A stretch of DNA of 64,000 bases, taken from an uncultured Aquitalea sp. GTDB taxonomy: Bacteria; Pseudomonadota; Gammaproteobacteria; Burkholderiales; Chromobacteriaceae. Location: contig NZ_CAMFLA010000019.1 of the NCBI RefSeq assembly GCF_945957525.1, positions 1-64,000 on the forward strand. Direction: 5' to 3'. Shown here piece after piece: positions 52,953 to 62,292 of the stretch; the stretch's first letter is position 1; every line of letters starts with the position of its first letter. The position numbers and the translations under genes were made by a program. Below the pieces are notes generated by a model. That model was given only the letters and a program-made list of their open reading frames with translations, ran no database searches and was not told where the DNA came from.

Positions 52953-54572
52953 TTACAGGCGATAGTTGCGCAGGGTGGCAATCTGCTGGCGAGCCAGTTC
53001 ATCCAGCCTTTGTGCGCTGCCGGCGGCCTCTTGTGCAGCGGCGGAGGATTCCTCCGTCATCTGGGCAATGCGCTCCACCTGCGCGGCGATATTGTTGGTG
53101 GCGTTGCCTTGTTCTTTGATGGCACCGGAGATTTCCGACACCATGTGCACGGTATTGCTGGTGGCGTCGCCGATCTGGCGGATGGCCTGGTCGGCGTTGT
53201 CTGCGCGAGAGACGCCGTTGCGCACCAGTTCTTCCGCGCTGTGCATCTGTTCGGTGGCCTGGCGCGAACGATCGCGCATGGCGTTGATAGTGCCGGAAAT
53301 TTCCTGCGTGGAGCTGGAAGTGCGTTCGGCCAACTTTCGCACTTCGTCGGCCACCACGGCAAAGCCGCGCCCCATTTCGCCGGCGCGGGCGGCTTCAATG
53401 GCGGCGTTCAGCGCCAGCAGGTTGGTTTGGTCGGCAATGTCCTTGATTACGCTCACAACGGTGTCCACCTGAGCGCTGTAAGTGTCCAACTCTCGGATGC
53501 TGTTGGCGGCGCTGTCTACGGCATGAGAAATTTCCCGGATGTCCTGAATGGTTTGCGAAATGGTGTGAGAGCCTTCGCGGGCCAGATCGCCGGCGCTTTG
53601 CGCCAGATCGCGGGATTCCGACGCGCGCTCGGCAACATGGTTGACGCTCACCGTCATCTGCTCGATGGTGGCGGCCATGCTGGCGGAGGAGGCGCTTTGA
53701 GAGTCGGCGGCGGCGGCCACCTGGGTAGCGGTTTGCGACAGGCTTTGCGAGGCGGCGGCGACGTCGTTGGCGCCGTTGAGAATGGATTTGAGATTGTTCT
53801 GCAGCCCTTCCAGCAAGCTGTTGAAGGCCTGCGCGGTCTGGCTGATTTCATCCTTGCTGTCTGCGCGGGCGCGCTGGGTGAAGTCCAGCGAGGCGCTGAC
53901 AGTTTGCAGGGTGCTGCGAATGCCGGTCAGACCGCCGCTGATGGTGCGGAACAGCGCAAAACCCATCCAGGCTACAAACAGGGTAATGACGGCAATGATG
54001 ATGATGGTTTGGGTCATGCCGGCGGCTATGGCGTTTTTGTTGCTTTCCAGCGTGTCATTAGTGAGCTTGAAGTTGTAGTCAATGTGGTCGATCAGCGCTT
54101 TGCGGAAAGCACCGCCGGCTTCCGACATTACGCCGCTCACCATTTTTTTGGCTTCGTCGTCGTCATGGCCGGTAGCCAGTAATGAAAAATATTTTCTGGT
54201 AGCGACGCTATAAGCAGCCGCCTTGGTTTTGTCATCATTGATCAGGCTACGGTCATGATCATCCGATACGTCATTCTTTTCGTAGGCGCCAAGTGCATCG
54301 TCCAGTTTCTTGAAAGCGGTTTCCGCCTCAGCTTCTGCTGTCTTGCGTACGCCGGCGTCTGTGCTCATGCCACCTTTGGTGACGGCGCTGCGAGCGTCCA
54401 TGAACGCATAGGTGGCGTCATTCAAGTCGTGAATGCTGGGAGTGAAATTATTGACTTGATCTTCAAACAGCTTGGTGGATGTCTTGAGTTGATACATACC
54501 CAGCCCGCCGATAAGCAGCAGGCTAAGCAAGGCAATGCCCAGTGTAATGAGCAGTTTCTTGATGATGGTCAT
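52953..54572 (-). CDS. methyl-accepting chemotaxis protein
   Basis: 539 residues: first membrane helix (about 8-28), periplasmic four-helix sensor (about 30-190), second membrane helix (about 192-212), HAMP (about 213-265) and signalling domain. The hairpin tip motif [20 protein letters not shown] (about 367-386) is intact. No C-terminal CheR/CheB-tethering pentapeptide is seen. The ligand is unknown. The ATG at 54572 follows AGGGGGAC. It is downstream of the YddA-like gene on the same strand, but a terminator separates them. Confidence 0.92.
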   Translation of the reverse strand: MTIIKKLLITLGIALLSLLLIGGLGMYQLKTSTKLFEDQVNNFTPSIHDLNDATYAFMDARSAVTKGGMSTDAGVRKTAEAEAETAFKKLDDALGAYEKNDVSDDHDRSLINDDKTKAAAYSVATRKYFSLLATGHDDDEAKKMVSGVMSEAGGAFRKALIDHIDYNFKLTNDTLESNKNAIAAGMTQTIIIIAVITLFVAWMGFALFRTISGGLTGIRSTLQTVSASLDFTQRARADSKDEISQTAQAFNSLLEGLQNNLKSILNGANDVAAASQSLSQTATQVAAAADSQSASSASMAATIEQMTVSVNHVAERASESRDLAQSAGDLAREGSHTISQTIQDIREISHAVDSAANSIRELDTYSAQVDTVVSVIKDIADQTNLLALNAAIEAARAGEMGRGFAVVADEVRKLAERTSSSTQEISGTINAMRDRSRQATEQMHSAEELVRNGVSRADNADQAIRQIGDATSNTVHMVSEISGAIKEQGNATNNIAAQVERIAQMTEESSAAAQEAAGSAQRLDELARQQIATLRNYRL

Positions 54573-54680
54573 GAATGTCCCCCTGCTAATTATGGTTTTA
54601 CATACCTTTACCAGTATTAGCTGTTTGCTTGCAAATGCAAGCGACACTGCGTACTAACACGTAATTAATTTCGCAGACAG

Positions 54681-54707
54681 AAAAACAAACAGCCCGCGAA
54701 GGGCTGT
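54681..54707 (-). terminator. terminator after the YddA-like gene
   Basis: On the minus strand ACAGCCC/GGGCTGT with loop TTCGC is followed by TTGTTTTT. It is close to the stop at 54726. Confidence 0.85.
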
Positions 54708-54725
54708 TCTGGAGGTGGCTGCGAG

Positions 54726-56516
54726 TCAGGAAAGCAGGGGCTGGCTTTGCCAGCGGCCGTCCAGGCCGATTTCCAGCTCGCGGTCGTGATGTTGGCGCAA
54801 GGTGCTGCGGTGGCCGACGCTGATCAGGCTGGTGCCGGGCAGCTGGTGCCGCACCAGCCGGTACATGGCGTCTTCCAGGCCTTCGTCCAGCGCGGAAGTG
54901 GCTTCGTCAAGAAAGGCGATGCGCGGCTGATTGATCAGCAACCGGCCGAAGGCCAGGCGTTGTTGCTCGCCCAGCGACAGGATGACGCCCCAGTTGTCAT
55001 GTAGCTCCAGCCGGTCACACAGGTGGCCCAGCTGTACCAGTTGCAGCACTTCGCGCGCGCGCGCTTCGCCGCCCGGCTGGGGCGTGGCCGGGTAGCATAG
55101 CGCGTCCAGCAGGCTGCCTTCCGGCAGATAGGGTCGCTGGGACAGGAACAGGGTGTGCTCTGCCGGGCGGATGATCTTGCCCCGGCTGTAAGGCCAGATG
55201 CCGGCCAGGCTGCGCAACAGGGTGGTCTTGCCCGAGCCGGAGCGGCCGCGCACCAGCAGTGCTTCGCCCTCTGGCACGTCCAGTGTCAGCGCACTGATCA
55301 GCGGCACGCCAGCAGGGGAGAGCAGCGTGAAGTCCTCCAGCGCCAGTCGTTGCCCGTCATGGGCGATATTCGGGCGTGGCAAGGCGGCGGCTTGATCGGC
55401 GGACTGGGTGAGCCCGCTCAGACGTTCCAGCGTGGCCCGGTAGCCGGCAAAGTCATCGTAAGCCTGGCGGAAGAAAGACAGGCCGTCATGCAGTTGGCCG
55501 AAGACCTGGGAGGTTTGCATCAGATCGCCCAGCGTGATCTGTTTGGAAAAGAATCGATGCGCCTGGATAACAAGCGGAAACACCACGGCAGCCTGGCTGA
55601 CGATGAGGTTGAAGCCCTGGAACTTCAGCGTCCGGTAAACGATTTGCCAATTATTGCTGATGATTTGGCCGAAACGGCTGCGCAGCAGCGCGCCTTCCAC
55701 CCGCTCACCGGCATAAAAAGCGATGCTTTCAGCGTATTCGCGCAGGCGCACCAGCGAGTAACGATAGTTGGCGTTGAGCTGCTCGTTGAAGAAGTTGAGC
55801 TTAACCAGCGGGCGGCCGATGCGGAAGGCAAACACGGTGGACACGGCCACATAGGCGAAGGCCAGAAATACCATGCCGTGCGGGATGGTGAAACCCGCCA
55901 GCGTCAGCGGGCCGGAGAGTTCCCACAGGATCAGGGAGAAGGCAATGACCGAAACCAGCGATCTCACTACCCCCATGGAAAGATCCAGCGAGCTTTGTAC
56001 AAAAGACGTGACATCTTGTTGGATACGCTGGTCCGGGTTGTCGATGTGTTGCGCGAGAAACTGGTTGCGGTAGTAGGTTTGTTCCTGCAGCAGCTTGTGC
56101 AGCAGCTTCTCATTCAGCCATTCACGCCAGTGGATGCCAAAGCTCTGCGAGAGAAAGGCGTTCAGTAGCGTGCGGAATACATGGATGCTGGCCAGCAGGC
56201 AGAACAAGCGGACAAAGCCCCAGAACAGCGGCTCGTCGGTTTTCTGCAAGGCGGTGTAAAGCCCGTTGGACCAGTTGGTCAACACAACATCCAGCCGTAC
56301 GCCGGCCAGGGTCAACAGCAAAATCAGCGCCAGACCGATCAGTGGCCGCCAGCTGCGGCGCGGCGAAAAATAGCCGCCGCTCAACGCCCAGAACTGTCGT
56401 CCCCAGCGAGTGAAGGACGCCAGGCCCCAGCAGGCGGCGACAAATAGCAGGCAGGTCAGTCCGTAGGCCTTGGCCAGCCAGAGCGCGCTGACGGTCAGTT
56501 CCTGATCCCAGTTCAT
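54726..56516 (-). CDS. YddA-type ABC transporter (fused permease-ATPase)
   Basis: 596 residues. The N-terminal SbmA/BacA-like membrane domain (about 15-330, six helices) includes FGIHWREWLNEKLLHKLLQE and the DNPDQRIQQDV motif. It is fused to an ATPase (about 385-590) with Walker A GRSGSGKTT, signature LSLGEQQRLAF and Walker B AFLDEATSAL. This is the YddA/ABCD-like family, also related to vitamin B12 or very-long-chain acyl carriers. The substrate is unknown. Two TTGGCCGAA copies are read as Phe-Gly-Gln here. Confidence 0.88.
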   Translation of the reverse strand: MNWDQELTVSALWLAKAYGLTCLLFVAACWGLASFTRWGRQFWALSGGYFSPRRSWRPLIGLALILLLTLAGVRLDVVLTNWSNGLYTALQKTDEPLFWGFVRLFCLLASIHVFRTLLNAFLSQSFGIHWREWLNEKLLHKLLQEQTYYRNQFLAQHIDNPDQRIQQDVTSFVQSSLDLSMGVVRSLVSVIAFSLILWELSGPLTLAGFTIPHGMVFLAFAYVAVSTVFAFRIGRPLVKLNFFNEQLNANYRYSLVRLREYAESIAFYAGERVEGALLRSRFGQIISNNWQIVYRTLKFQGFNLIVSQAAVVFPLVIQAHRFFSKQITLGDLMQTSQVFGQLHDGLSFFRQAYDDFAGYRATLERLSGLTQSADQAAALPRPNIAHDGQRLALEDFTLLSPAGVPLISALTLDVPEGEALLVRGRSGSGKTTLLRSLAGIWPYSRGKIIRPAEHTLFLSQRPYLPEGSLLDALCYPATPQPGGEARAREVLQLVQLGHLCDRLELHDNWGVILSLGEQQRLAFGRLLINQPRIAFLDEATSALDEGLEDAMYRLVRHQLPGTSLISVGHRSTLRQHHDRELEIGLDGRWQSQPLLS

Positions 56517-56638
56517 GCGTAGTCCTTATGACATGGAGGCGCGGCGGCGGACGCGGCCGCGAACGAAGCTTGCAGCATACGATGGCTGCCGGGGCACGGC
56601 CAGCGTCATGCCCCGGCAATTCATGAACAAGTGTTGCC

Positions 56639-59600
56639 TTACCAGAGCAGTTTGACGGCTTGCTCGCCCAGCCAGTCCTGCAAGCCCAGCAGCAAGCCGT
56701 CGTCCAGCTTCACGCCCCAGGCCGGCGGCAGCATGAGGTCGCCGCGCGCCTTGTCGTTGCCGTAGCTGATGCGCACCGGGCAGCCGGCGTCTTCGCTGCG
56801 GAAAGGCCCGAGCAGGGATTTGAGCTTGGCCACGTCGGCGTTGCCGTTCATTTGCAGATGCAGACTGCGGGCGAAGCGGCTGCGGGCCTCGCCGAGGTCG
56901 TAGAGTTTGTCGGCCAGAATGCGCACGCCGCCGGAGAAGGCGTCTTCCGTTACCCGGCCCTCCACCACCAGCACGATGTCTTCTTTCAGCCGGTTGCGGT
57001 TTTGTTCGAAGCTGTCGCCAAACAGGCTGACTTCACGCTTGCTGGTGCCGTCGTCCAGTTCCACAAAGGCCATCTTGCCGCGATTGCCCACCTTGACGCG
57101 GATGCCGGTGACAAAGCCGGCCAGCAATTGCGGCTCTTTGCGCGGGCTGAGGCGGGACAGGGTGGTTTTGATGAAGGCGCGCACTTCTTGCGCGTGGGCG
57201 GCGAAGGGGTGGCCGGACAGATAGAAACCGATGGCGGTTTTCTCTTCGGCCAACTTCACGGCGTCGTTCCAGGGGCGGGTTTCCACCATCTCCACTGCTG
57301 GGGCAACGTCGTCACCGAACATGTCGAACAATCCGCCCTGATTAGCGTTGGCGTGTTCTTGCTCGGCGGCGTCCATTGCCAGGCCGACGTTGGCCATCAG
57401 GCGCGCGCGGTTGCCGTCGATGGCGTCGAAGGCGCCGGCGCGGATCAGTGCTTCGATCACGCGTTTGTTGACCAGCTTTTTATCGGTGCGCTTGCAGAAG
57501 TCGAACAGGTCGGTGAACGGGCCGCCGCTTTCACGCGCGGCCACAATGTGATTCACCGCCGACTCACCAGTGCCCTTGATGGCGCCCAGCGCATAACGGA
57601 TTTCCTTGCGGCTGACCGGCACGAAGCGGTAGAAACTGTGGTTGACGTCGGGCGGCAGGAAAACCAGGCCGTTGCGGTTGTCGCGGGCGTCATCGAAAAA
57701 CACCTTCAGCTGGTCGGTGTTGTCCAGTTCGGTGGACATGGTGGCCGCCATGTAGGCGGCGCAGTGGTGGGCTTTCAGCCAGGCCGTGTGGTAGGCCACC
57801 AGCGCGTAGGCGGCGGCGTGAGACTTGTTGAAGCCGTAGCCGGCGAACTTCTCCATGTAGTCGAAGATTTCGTTGGCCTTGCTTTCCGGAATGGCGTTTT
57901 TCTCCGCGCCGGCCACGAACATGGCGCGCTGCGCCACCATTTCTTCCACTTTCTTCTTACCCATGGCCCGGCGCAGCAAGTCGGCGCCGCCGAGGCTGTA
58001 GCCGCCGCACACCTGCGCGGCCTGCATCACCTGTTCCTGGTACACCATGATGCCGTAGGTCGGGGCCAGTACCGGCTCCAGCAGCGGGTGCAAGTATTCG
58101 AACTTGGCGCCGTGCATGCGCTGGATGAAGTCCGGAATCAGGTCCATCGGGCCCGGACGGTACAGGGCCACGAAGGCGATAATTTCCTCGAACTTGCTGG
58201 GCTTGGCTTCCACCAGCATTTTCTTCATGCCGGAGGATTCAAACTGGAACACGCCGGTGGTGTTGCCGCTGGCGAAGACTTTGTAGGCGTCGGCGTCGTC
58301 CAGTGGCAGATGGGCCACGTCCACGTCTTCGTTATTGACGTCCTTGATGTATTTTTGCGCCAGTTCGATGATGGTGAGGTTGCGCAAACCCAGAAAGTCG
58401 AACTTCACCAGGCCGATCTGCTCCACGTCGTCCTTGTCGAACTGCGACACCGGGGACGCGCCTTCGCCGCTGGCGATATAGAGCGGGCAGAAATCGGTAA
58501 GCTTGCCGGGGGCGATCAGCACGCCGCCGGCGTGCATGCCGAGGCCGCGGGTCAGATCTTCCAGCGTCATGGCCAGTTCGATCAGCTCTTGCGCGCCTTC
58601 CGCCTCGATGACTTCGCCGATCTGCGGTTCGGCCGCCATGGCTTTTTCCAGCGACAGCGGCTTGTTGGCTTCCAGCGGTATCAGCTTGGAGAGGCGGTCG
58701 CACAGGCCGAAGGGCAGGTCTAGTACGCGGCCCACATCGCGAATCACCGATTTGGACGACATGGTGCCGTAAGTCGCGATCTGGCTGACAGCTTCCGCGC
58801 CGTATTTCTGTCGCACGTATTCGATGACGCGCCAGCGGTTTTCTTGGCAGAAGTCCACGTCGAAGTCTGGCATGGACACCCGTTCCGGGTTAAGGAAACG
58901 TTCGAACAGCAGTGCGTAGCGCAGCGGGTCCAGATCGGTAATGCTGAGGCTGTAGGCCACCAGCGAGCCGGCGCCGGAACCCCGGCCCGGCCCCACAGGG
59001 CAGCCGTTGGCTTTGCCCCACTGGATAAAGTCGGCCACGATGAGGAAGTAGCCCGGAAAACCCATCTGCACGATGGTGTCGCACTCGAATTTCAGCCGGG
59101 CGTCGTATTCGGGGCGACGGGCTTCGCGTTCCGCCGGGTCCGGGTAGAGCTGTTCCAGCCGGATTTCCAGACCGCGCTGTGCTTCGTGGATGAGAAAGTC
59201 ATCCAGCGTCATGCCTTCCGGCGTCGGGAATAGCGGCAGGTAGTTCTTGCCCAGCTGCACGGTGATGTTGCAGCGCTTGGCGATTTCAACGGTGTTTTCC
59301 AGCGCTTCCGGCACATCGGCGAAGCGTTCCAGCATGGCTTCCGTCGAGAGGAAGTGCTGGCATTCGGCAAAGTTGCGCGGGCGGCGCTTGTCGCCCAGCG
59401 TGTAGCCTTCCGCGATGCAGACCCGCGCCTCGTGCGCCTTGAAGTCTTCCGGATTCATGAACTGGATGGGGTGGGTGGCCACCACCGGCAGGCCGGCTTC
59501 GCCAGCCAGCCACAGGGTGGCCTGCACCACGCTTTCCACCTGGCTGTTGTCCAGTCTTTGCAGCTCCAGATAGTAGCTGCCGGGGAAGAGGCTTTCCCAG

Positions 59601-60073
59601 TACTGCGCGCGGCGCAGCGCTTCGTCGCGCTGACCGATGGCCAGCGCCATGCCCACATCGCCCAGATGCGCGCCTGACAGGCACAGCAGGTTGCTGTTGT
59701 CGCCTTCTTCCAGCCATTCGCGCTTGATTTCCACCCGGCCGCGATACTGGTTGCCCACATAAGCGCGGGTCAGCAGCTCGCACAAACGGCGATAGCCCTC
59801 GCGGTTTTTCACCGTCAGCATCATGCGGTAGGGCTTGTCGCGGTCTTCTTCGTTTTCCAGCCAGATGTCGGCCGAAACGATGGGCTTGATGCCTTTGCCG
59901 CGGCAGGCCTTGTAAAACTTGACCATGCCGAACAGGTTCATCAGGTCGGACACGCCGATGGCCGGCATATTGTCCTTGACCGCGCGTTTGACGGCGTCGT
60001 CGAGGCGCACAATGCCGTCGGTGATGGAAAACTCCGAATGGAGGCGAAGATGGACAAAGCGGGGTGCGTTCAT
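56639..60073 (-). CDS. dnaE: DNA polymerase III alpha subunit
   Basis: 1144 residues, close to the 1160 of Escherichia coli. Order: PHP domain (about 1-280; FVHLRLHSEFSITDG), polymerase palm with catalytic PDFDVDFC (about 400), fingers and tandem HhH (about 430-900), and OB fold (about 980-1060; VKVGNRGKMAFVELDDGTSK). It is the main replicative polymerase. No neighbouring replication gene is seen. One TTGGCCGAA copy is inside (57245, Leu-Ala-Glu). Confidence 0.98.
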   Translation of the reverse strand: MNAPRFVHLRLHSEFSITDGIVRLDDAVKRAVKDNMPAIGVSDLMNLFGMVKFYKACRGKGIKPIVSADIWLENEEDRDKPYRMMLTVKNREGYRRLCELLTRAYVGNQYRGRVEIKREWLEEGDNSNLLCLSGAHLGDVGMALAIGQRDEALRRAQYWESLFPGSYYLELQRLDNSQVESVVQATLWLAGEAGLPVVATHPIQFMNPEDFKAHEARVCIAEGYTLGDKRRPRNFAECQHFLSTEAMLERFADVPEALENTVEIAKRCNITVQLGKNYLPLFPTPEGMTLDDFLIHEAQRGLEIRLEQLYPDPAEREARRPEYDARLKFECDTIVQMGFPGYFLIVADFIQWGKANGCPVGPGRGSGAGSLVAYSLSITDLDPLRYALLFERFLNPERVSMPDFDVDFCQENRWRVIEYVRQKYGAEAVSQIATYGTMSSKSVIRDVGRVLDLPFGLCDRLSKLIPLEANKPLSLEKAMAAEPQIGEVIEAEGAQELIELAMTLEDLTRGLGMHAGGVLIAPGKLTDFCPLYIASGEGASPVSQFDKDDVEQIGLVKFDFLGLRNLTIIELAQKYIKDVNNEDVDVAHLPLDDADAYKVFASGNTTGVFQFESSGMKKMLVEAKPSKFEEIIAFVALYRPGPMDLIPDFIQRMHGAKFEYLHPLLEPVLAPTYGIMVYQEQVMQAAQVCGGYSLGGADLLRRAMGKKKVEEMVAQRAMFVAGAEKNAIPESKANEIFDYMEKFAGYGFNKSHAAAYALVAYHTAWLKAHHCAAYMAATMSTELDNTDQLKVFFDDARDNRNGLVFLPPDVNHSFYRFVPVSRKEIRYALGAIKGTGESAVNHIVAARESGGPFTDLFDFCKRTDKKLVNKRVIEALIRAGAFDAIDGNRARLMANVGLAMDAAEQEHANANQGGLFDMFGDDVAPAVEMVETRPWNDAVKLAEEKTAIGFYLSGHPFAAHAQEVRAFIKTTLSRLSPRKEPQLLAGFVTGIRVKVGNRGKMAFVELDDGTSKREVSLFGDSFEQNRNRLKEDIVLVVEGRVTEDAFSGGVRILADKLYDLGEARSRFARSLHLQMNGNADVAKLKSLLGPFRSEDAGCPVRISYGNDKARGDLMLPPAWGVKLDDGLLLGLQDWLGEQAVKLLW

Positions 60074-60202
60074 CCGCGCATTTTACCGGCTGCGAGCAGT
60101 CTGCACCATGCGTGTCGTTGGGATGGGCGTTGCTAGCGCAACCTTTTCAATGTTGCGATGCAGCATTAAAATGGCATTTCAATAGCTAGCAGGGGGTGTG
60201 CC

Positions 60203-60805
60203 ATGGATTGCGATATCAGGGAGCTGGAGTCCTCAGCCGTCTACAAGATACTCACCGGCAGCATCTTGCCGCGCCCCATTGCCTGGGTCAGCACGCAGGA
60301 CAAGCTGGGCGTGGCCAACCTGGCGCCGTTTTCCTTTTTTACTGTGGCCAGCCTCAATCCGCCGGTGCTGGCGGTGTCCATCCTGCGCAAGCCGGACGGC
60401 AGTGAGAAAGACAGCCTGCGCAATATTCGCGATACCGGCGAATTCGTCGTCAACATCGCCAACCAGCCGTTGGCCGAAGCCATGAATCTGTCCTGTGGCG
60501 CTTACCCGGCCGAGGTGGACGAGTTTGATGTGGCGGGCCTGCAGAAAAGCCGCGGCCAGTCGGTGCATGCCCCCGGCGTGGCGCAGGCGCCGGTGCGGTT
60601 CGAGTGCGTTTTGCACGGCAGTCTGGATATCGGTGCAGGCCCCGGCGCGGGTACGCTGGTGTTGGGCGAGATCCGCCATCTGCATGTGGCGGATCAGGTT
60701 TACCGGCAAGGGCATATCGATCTGGATGCCTTGCAGGCGATCGGCAAGCTGGCCGGCGACGGCTATGCCAGAGTGCATGACGATTTCGATCTGGCCCGCC
60801 CGTGA
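60203..60805 (+). CDS. flavin reductase-family protein
   Basis: 200 residues with the DIM6/NTAB FMN-binding fold: ILPRPIAWVSTQDKLGVANL and APFSFFTVASLNPPVLAVSI (about 21-60). Such proteins reduce FMN or serve as flavin-dependent oxidoreductases. The ATG at 60203 follows AGGGGGTGTGCC. It is divergent from dnaE. A TTGGCCGAA copy is in frame (Pro-Leu-Ala-Glu-Ala). Confidence 0.88.
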   Translation: MDCDIRELESSAVYKILTGSILPRPIAWVSTQDKLGVANLAPFSFFTVASLNPPVLAVSILRKPDGSEKDSLRNIRDTGEFVVNIANQPLAEAMNLSCGAYPAEVDEFDVAGLQKSRGQSVHAPGVAQAPVRFECVLHGSLDIGAGPGAGTLVLGEIRHLHVADQVYRQGHIDLDALQAIGKLAGDGYARVHDDFDLARP

Positions 60806-60950
60806 AACGGCTAACCAAGCCTTGCAAAGACCTGGCCCAGTGCGCGGCGACGCAGGCAGTGCCTGGCGCACGACCAGAAAGCGCCATGGAGAAGCAGAGG
60901 AGCAGCGGCTTCTGACAACACGCGATGCCGGCTGCCGGCAATAATGATCC

Positions 60951-60991
60951 CTCCATGAAAAAAGCGCCGGGAGGGCGCTTTTTTCATGGAG
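60951..60991. terminator. bidirectional terminator
   Basis: CTCCATGAAAAAAGCGCC and its perfect complement form an 18-bp stem with loop GGGAG. A6/T6 runs lie inside the stem, so it works on both strands, between convergent genes. Confidence 0.93.
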
Positions 60992-61005
60992 GGGCTCAAG
61001 GCCTT

Positions 61006-61929
61006 TCAGTGAGACAGGGTCTGGCGGATTTGCGCTGCCAAGTCGTCCAGCAGGGCGTAGCGGCGGTTGTACTCGCTGCGCTTTTTACTGGCGATGTCTT
61101 CCATCGGCTTGCGCGGGATGGGGAAGGGCAGGCGGAAGAAAACCGAATCGGCGCGCTCTGAGCCCAGGCTTTCCCAGAAACTGTCGTAATCAGCCTGAAA
61201 GTCGCGGTTGTAGCGCCAGGAGCTGTAAATGTGCTGATCCTTGCACACGGCGCGTACTTCAACCGCCTTGAACGCCTCCGCCACCACCATCAGCGCTTCC
61301 ACCACCAGCCGCTTGGGAAACAGGCCGTGGCAGGCCTTGGTGGCAGTTTTGATGCCTTCCGCGCCATAGTCTTTGTGGGGTCCTTGCAGGCCGCCGATGA
61401 CGATGACGGTTTTGCCGTCTTGTTCGCATACGGTGAAGGTGAGCGTGGCCAGCGGAGTGTCCTCCCCCTCCAGCCACTGCAGCACCAGCTCGCCTTCTTT
61501 GTCGAAATAGTGATTGTGGCCCATGCGGCAGCCAAAGCGCGTCTCGTCCTTGCCTTCCACACTGGCCAGGGTGAGGTTCTGGCGGGAGAGCAGGGCTTCG
61601 CGCGCTTGCTCCGGCAGGGTCAGTACCGCGGCGTAGTGGCTTTTCAGACTGGCCAGCTTGCCTTGGGTATCCAGCGCGCAGTGCTGGTAAGGGCGGTGCA
61701 GTTTGAGCGCGATGCGCGGCGCTTGACGCAGATAATCCAGCAGGCGCGGCCGCTGGCTGATAAAGGACAGCCAGGCCAGCGTGCCGCGCGGGGTCAGCAG
61801 ACTGCGCAATACGAATTTGATGCGGTTCTTGCGCTCGTCCAGATAGTCGAGCCGGGAAAAACGGCCGCTGGCCAGCTGGCAAAACAGTTGCAAGGGGCGT
61901 GCGGCGGTTTGGGTATCGGTTGGTTTCAC
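61006..61929 (-). CDS. DUF535 (VirK/YbjX) family protein
   Basis: 307 residues. Conserved parts of the family are visible: GCRMGHNHYFDKEGELVLQW (about 132-151), GGLQGPHKDYGAEGIKTATK and RRYALLDDL near the end. VirK/YbjX proteins are linked to outer membrane and antimicrobial peptide resistance in enterobacteria; the biochemical role is not known. It lies 48 bases downstream of the PhaM-like gene on the same strand. Confidence 0.87.
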   Translation of the reverse strand: MKPTDTQTAARPLQLFCQLASGRFSRLDYLDERKNRIKFVLRSLLTPRGTLAWLSFISQRPRLLDYLRQAPRIALKLHRPYQHCALDTQGKLASLKSHYAAVLTLPEQAREALLSRQNLTLASVEGKDETRFGCRMGHNHYFDKEGELVLQWLEGEDTPLATLTFTVCEQDGKTVIVIGGLQGPHKDYGAEGIKTATKACHGLFPKRLVVEALMVVAEAFKAVEVRAVCKDQHIYSSWRYNRDFQADYDSFWESLGSERADSVFFRLPFPIPRKPMEDIASKKRSEYNRRYALLDDLAAQIRQTLSH

Positions 61930-61977
61930 TGATGGTTTTTCAAAAAACGTTCACGGGCAGGCCGTGCCGGAGCGGGT

Positions 61978-62220
61978 TCATTCCTTGGGTTTGAGCGCGA
62001 CAATGGCGGCGCGCTGCATTTCAAGTGTCTTGATCTGCATGGAAAGCACGCCGAGATTCATCGTCAGCCAGCCTTCCACTACTTTCAGTTCGGCCAGCTT
62101 GCGGTCGATTTCTTCCTCTGACATCGGCGGCAGGAAAGGCTGAGCTCCCGGCGGGGTGGCAGTTTGCCAGAGCTGGCGGAAGAGGGCAAAGGGGTCGGCG
62201 GGGTTGAAGTCTGCGCTCAT
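61978..62220 (-). CDS. PhaM-like granule-associated protein
   Basis: 80 residues. The middle part (SEEEIDRKLAELKVVEGWLT, about 34-53, followed by MNLGVLSMQIKTLEMQRAAI) is the conserved region of PhaM. PhaM links polyhydroxyalkanoate granules to the nucleoid and activates PHA synthase in Ralstonia. The C-terminal basic tail of Ralstonia PhaM is absent, so DNA binding is doubtful. A terminator separates it from maeB upstream. Confidence 0.8.
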   Translation of the reverse strand: MSADFNPADPFALFRQLWQTATPPGAQPFLPPMSEEEIDRKLAELKVVEGWLTMNLGVLSMQIKTLEMQRAAIVALKPKE

Positions 62221-62233
62221 GTCTGTCTCCCAT

Positions 62234-62264
62234 AAAAAACGGGCAACCGGAAAGGTTGCCCGTT
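62234..62264 (-). terminator. terminator after maeB
   Basis: On the minus strand AACGGGCAACC/GGTTGCCCGTT with loop TTTCC is followed by TTTTTT. It ends the maeB transcript. Confidence 0.9.
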
Positions 62265-62292
62265 CAGTATACGACCTAAATCCCGGCGGGGA

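Noticed and set aside
52085-54182. Plus-strand frames across the chemoreceptor and GNAT genes
   Set aside because: Both genes on the minus strand are clear. The plus-strand frames are Gly/Ala/His-rich shadows.
56660-58723. A very long open frame antisense to dnaE
   Set aside because: The minus strand holds an unmistakable DnaE with all motifs. The antisense frame is low-complexity (Val/His/Gln/Gly-rich), as expected from GC-rich codon shadows.
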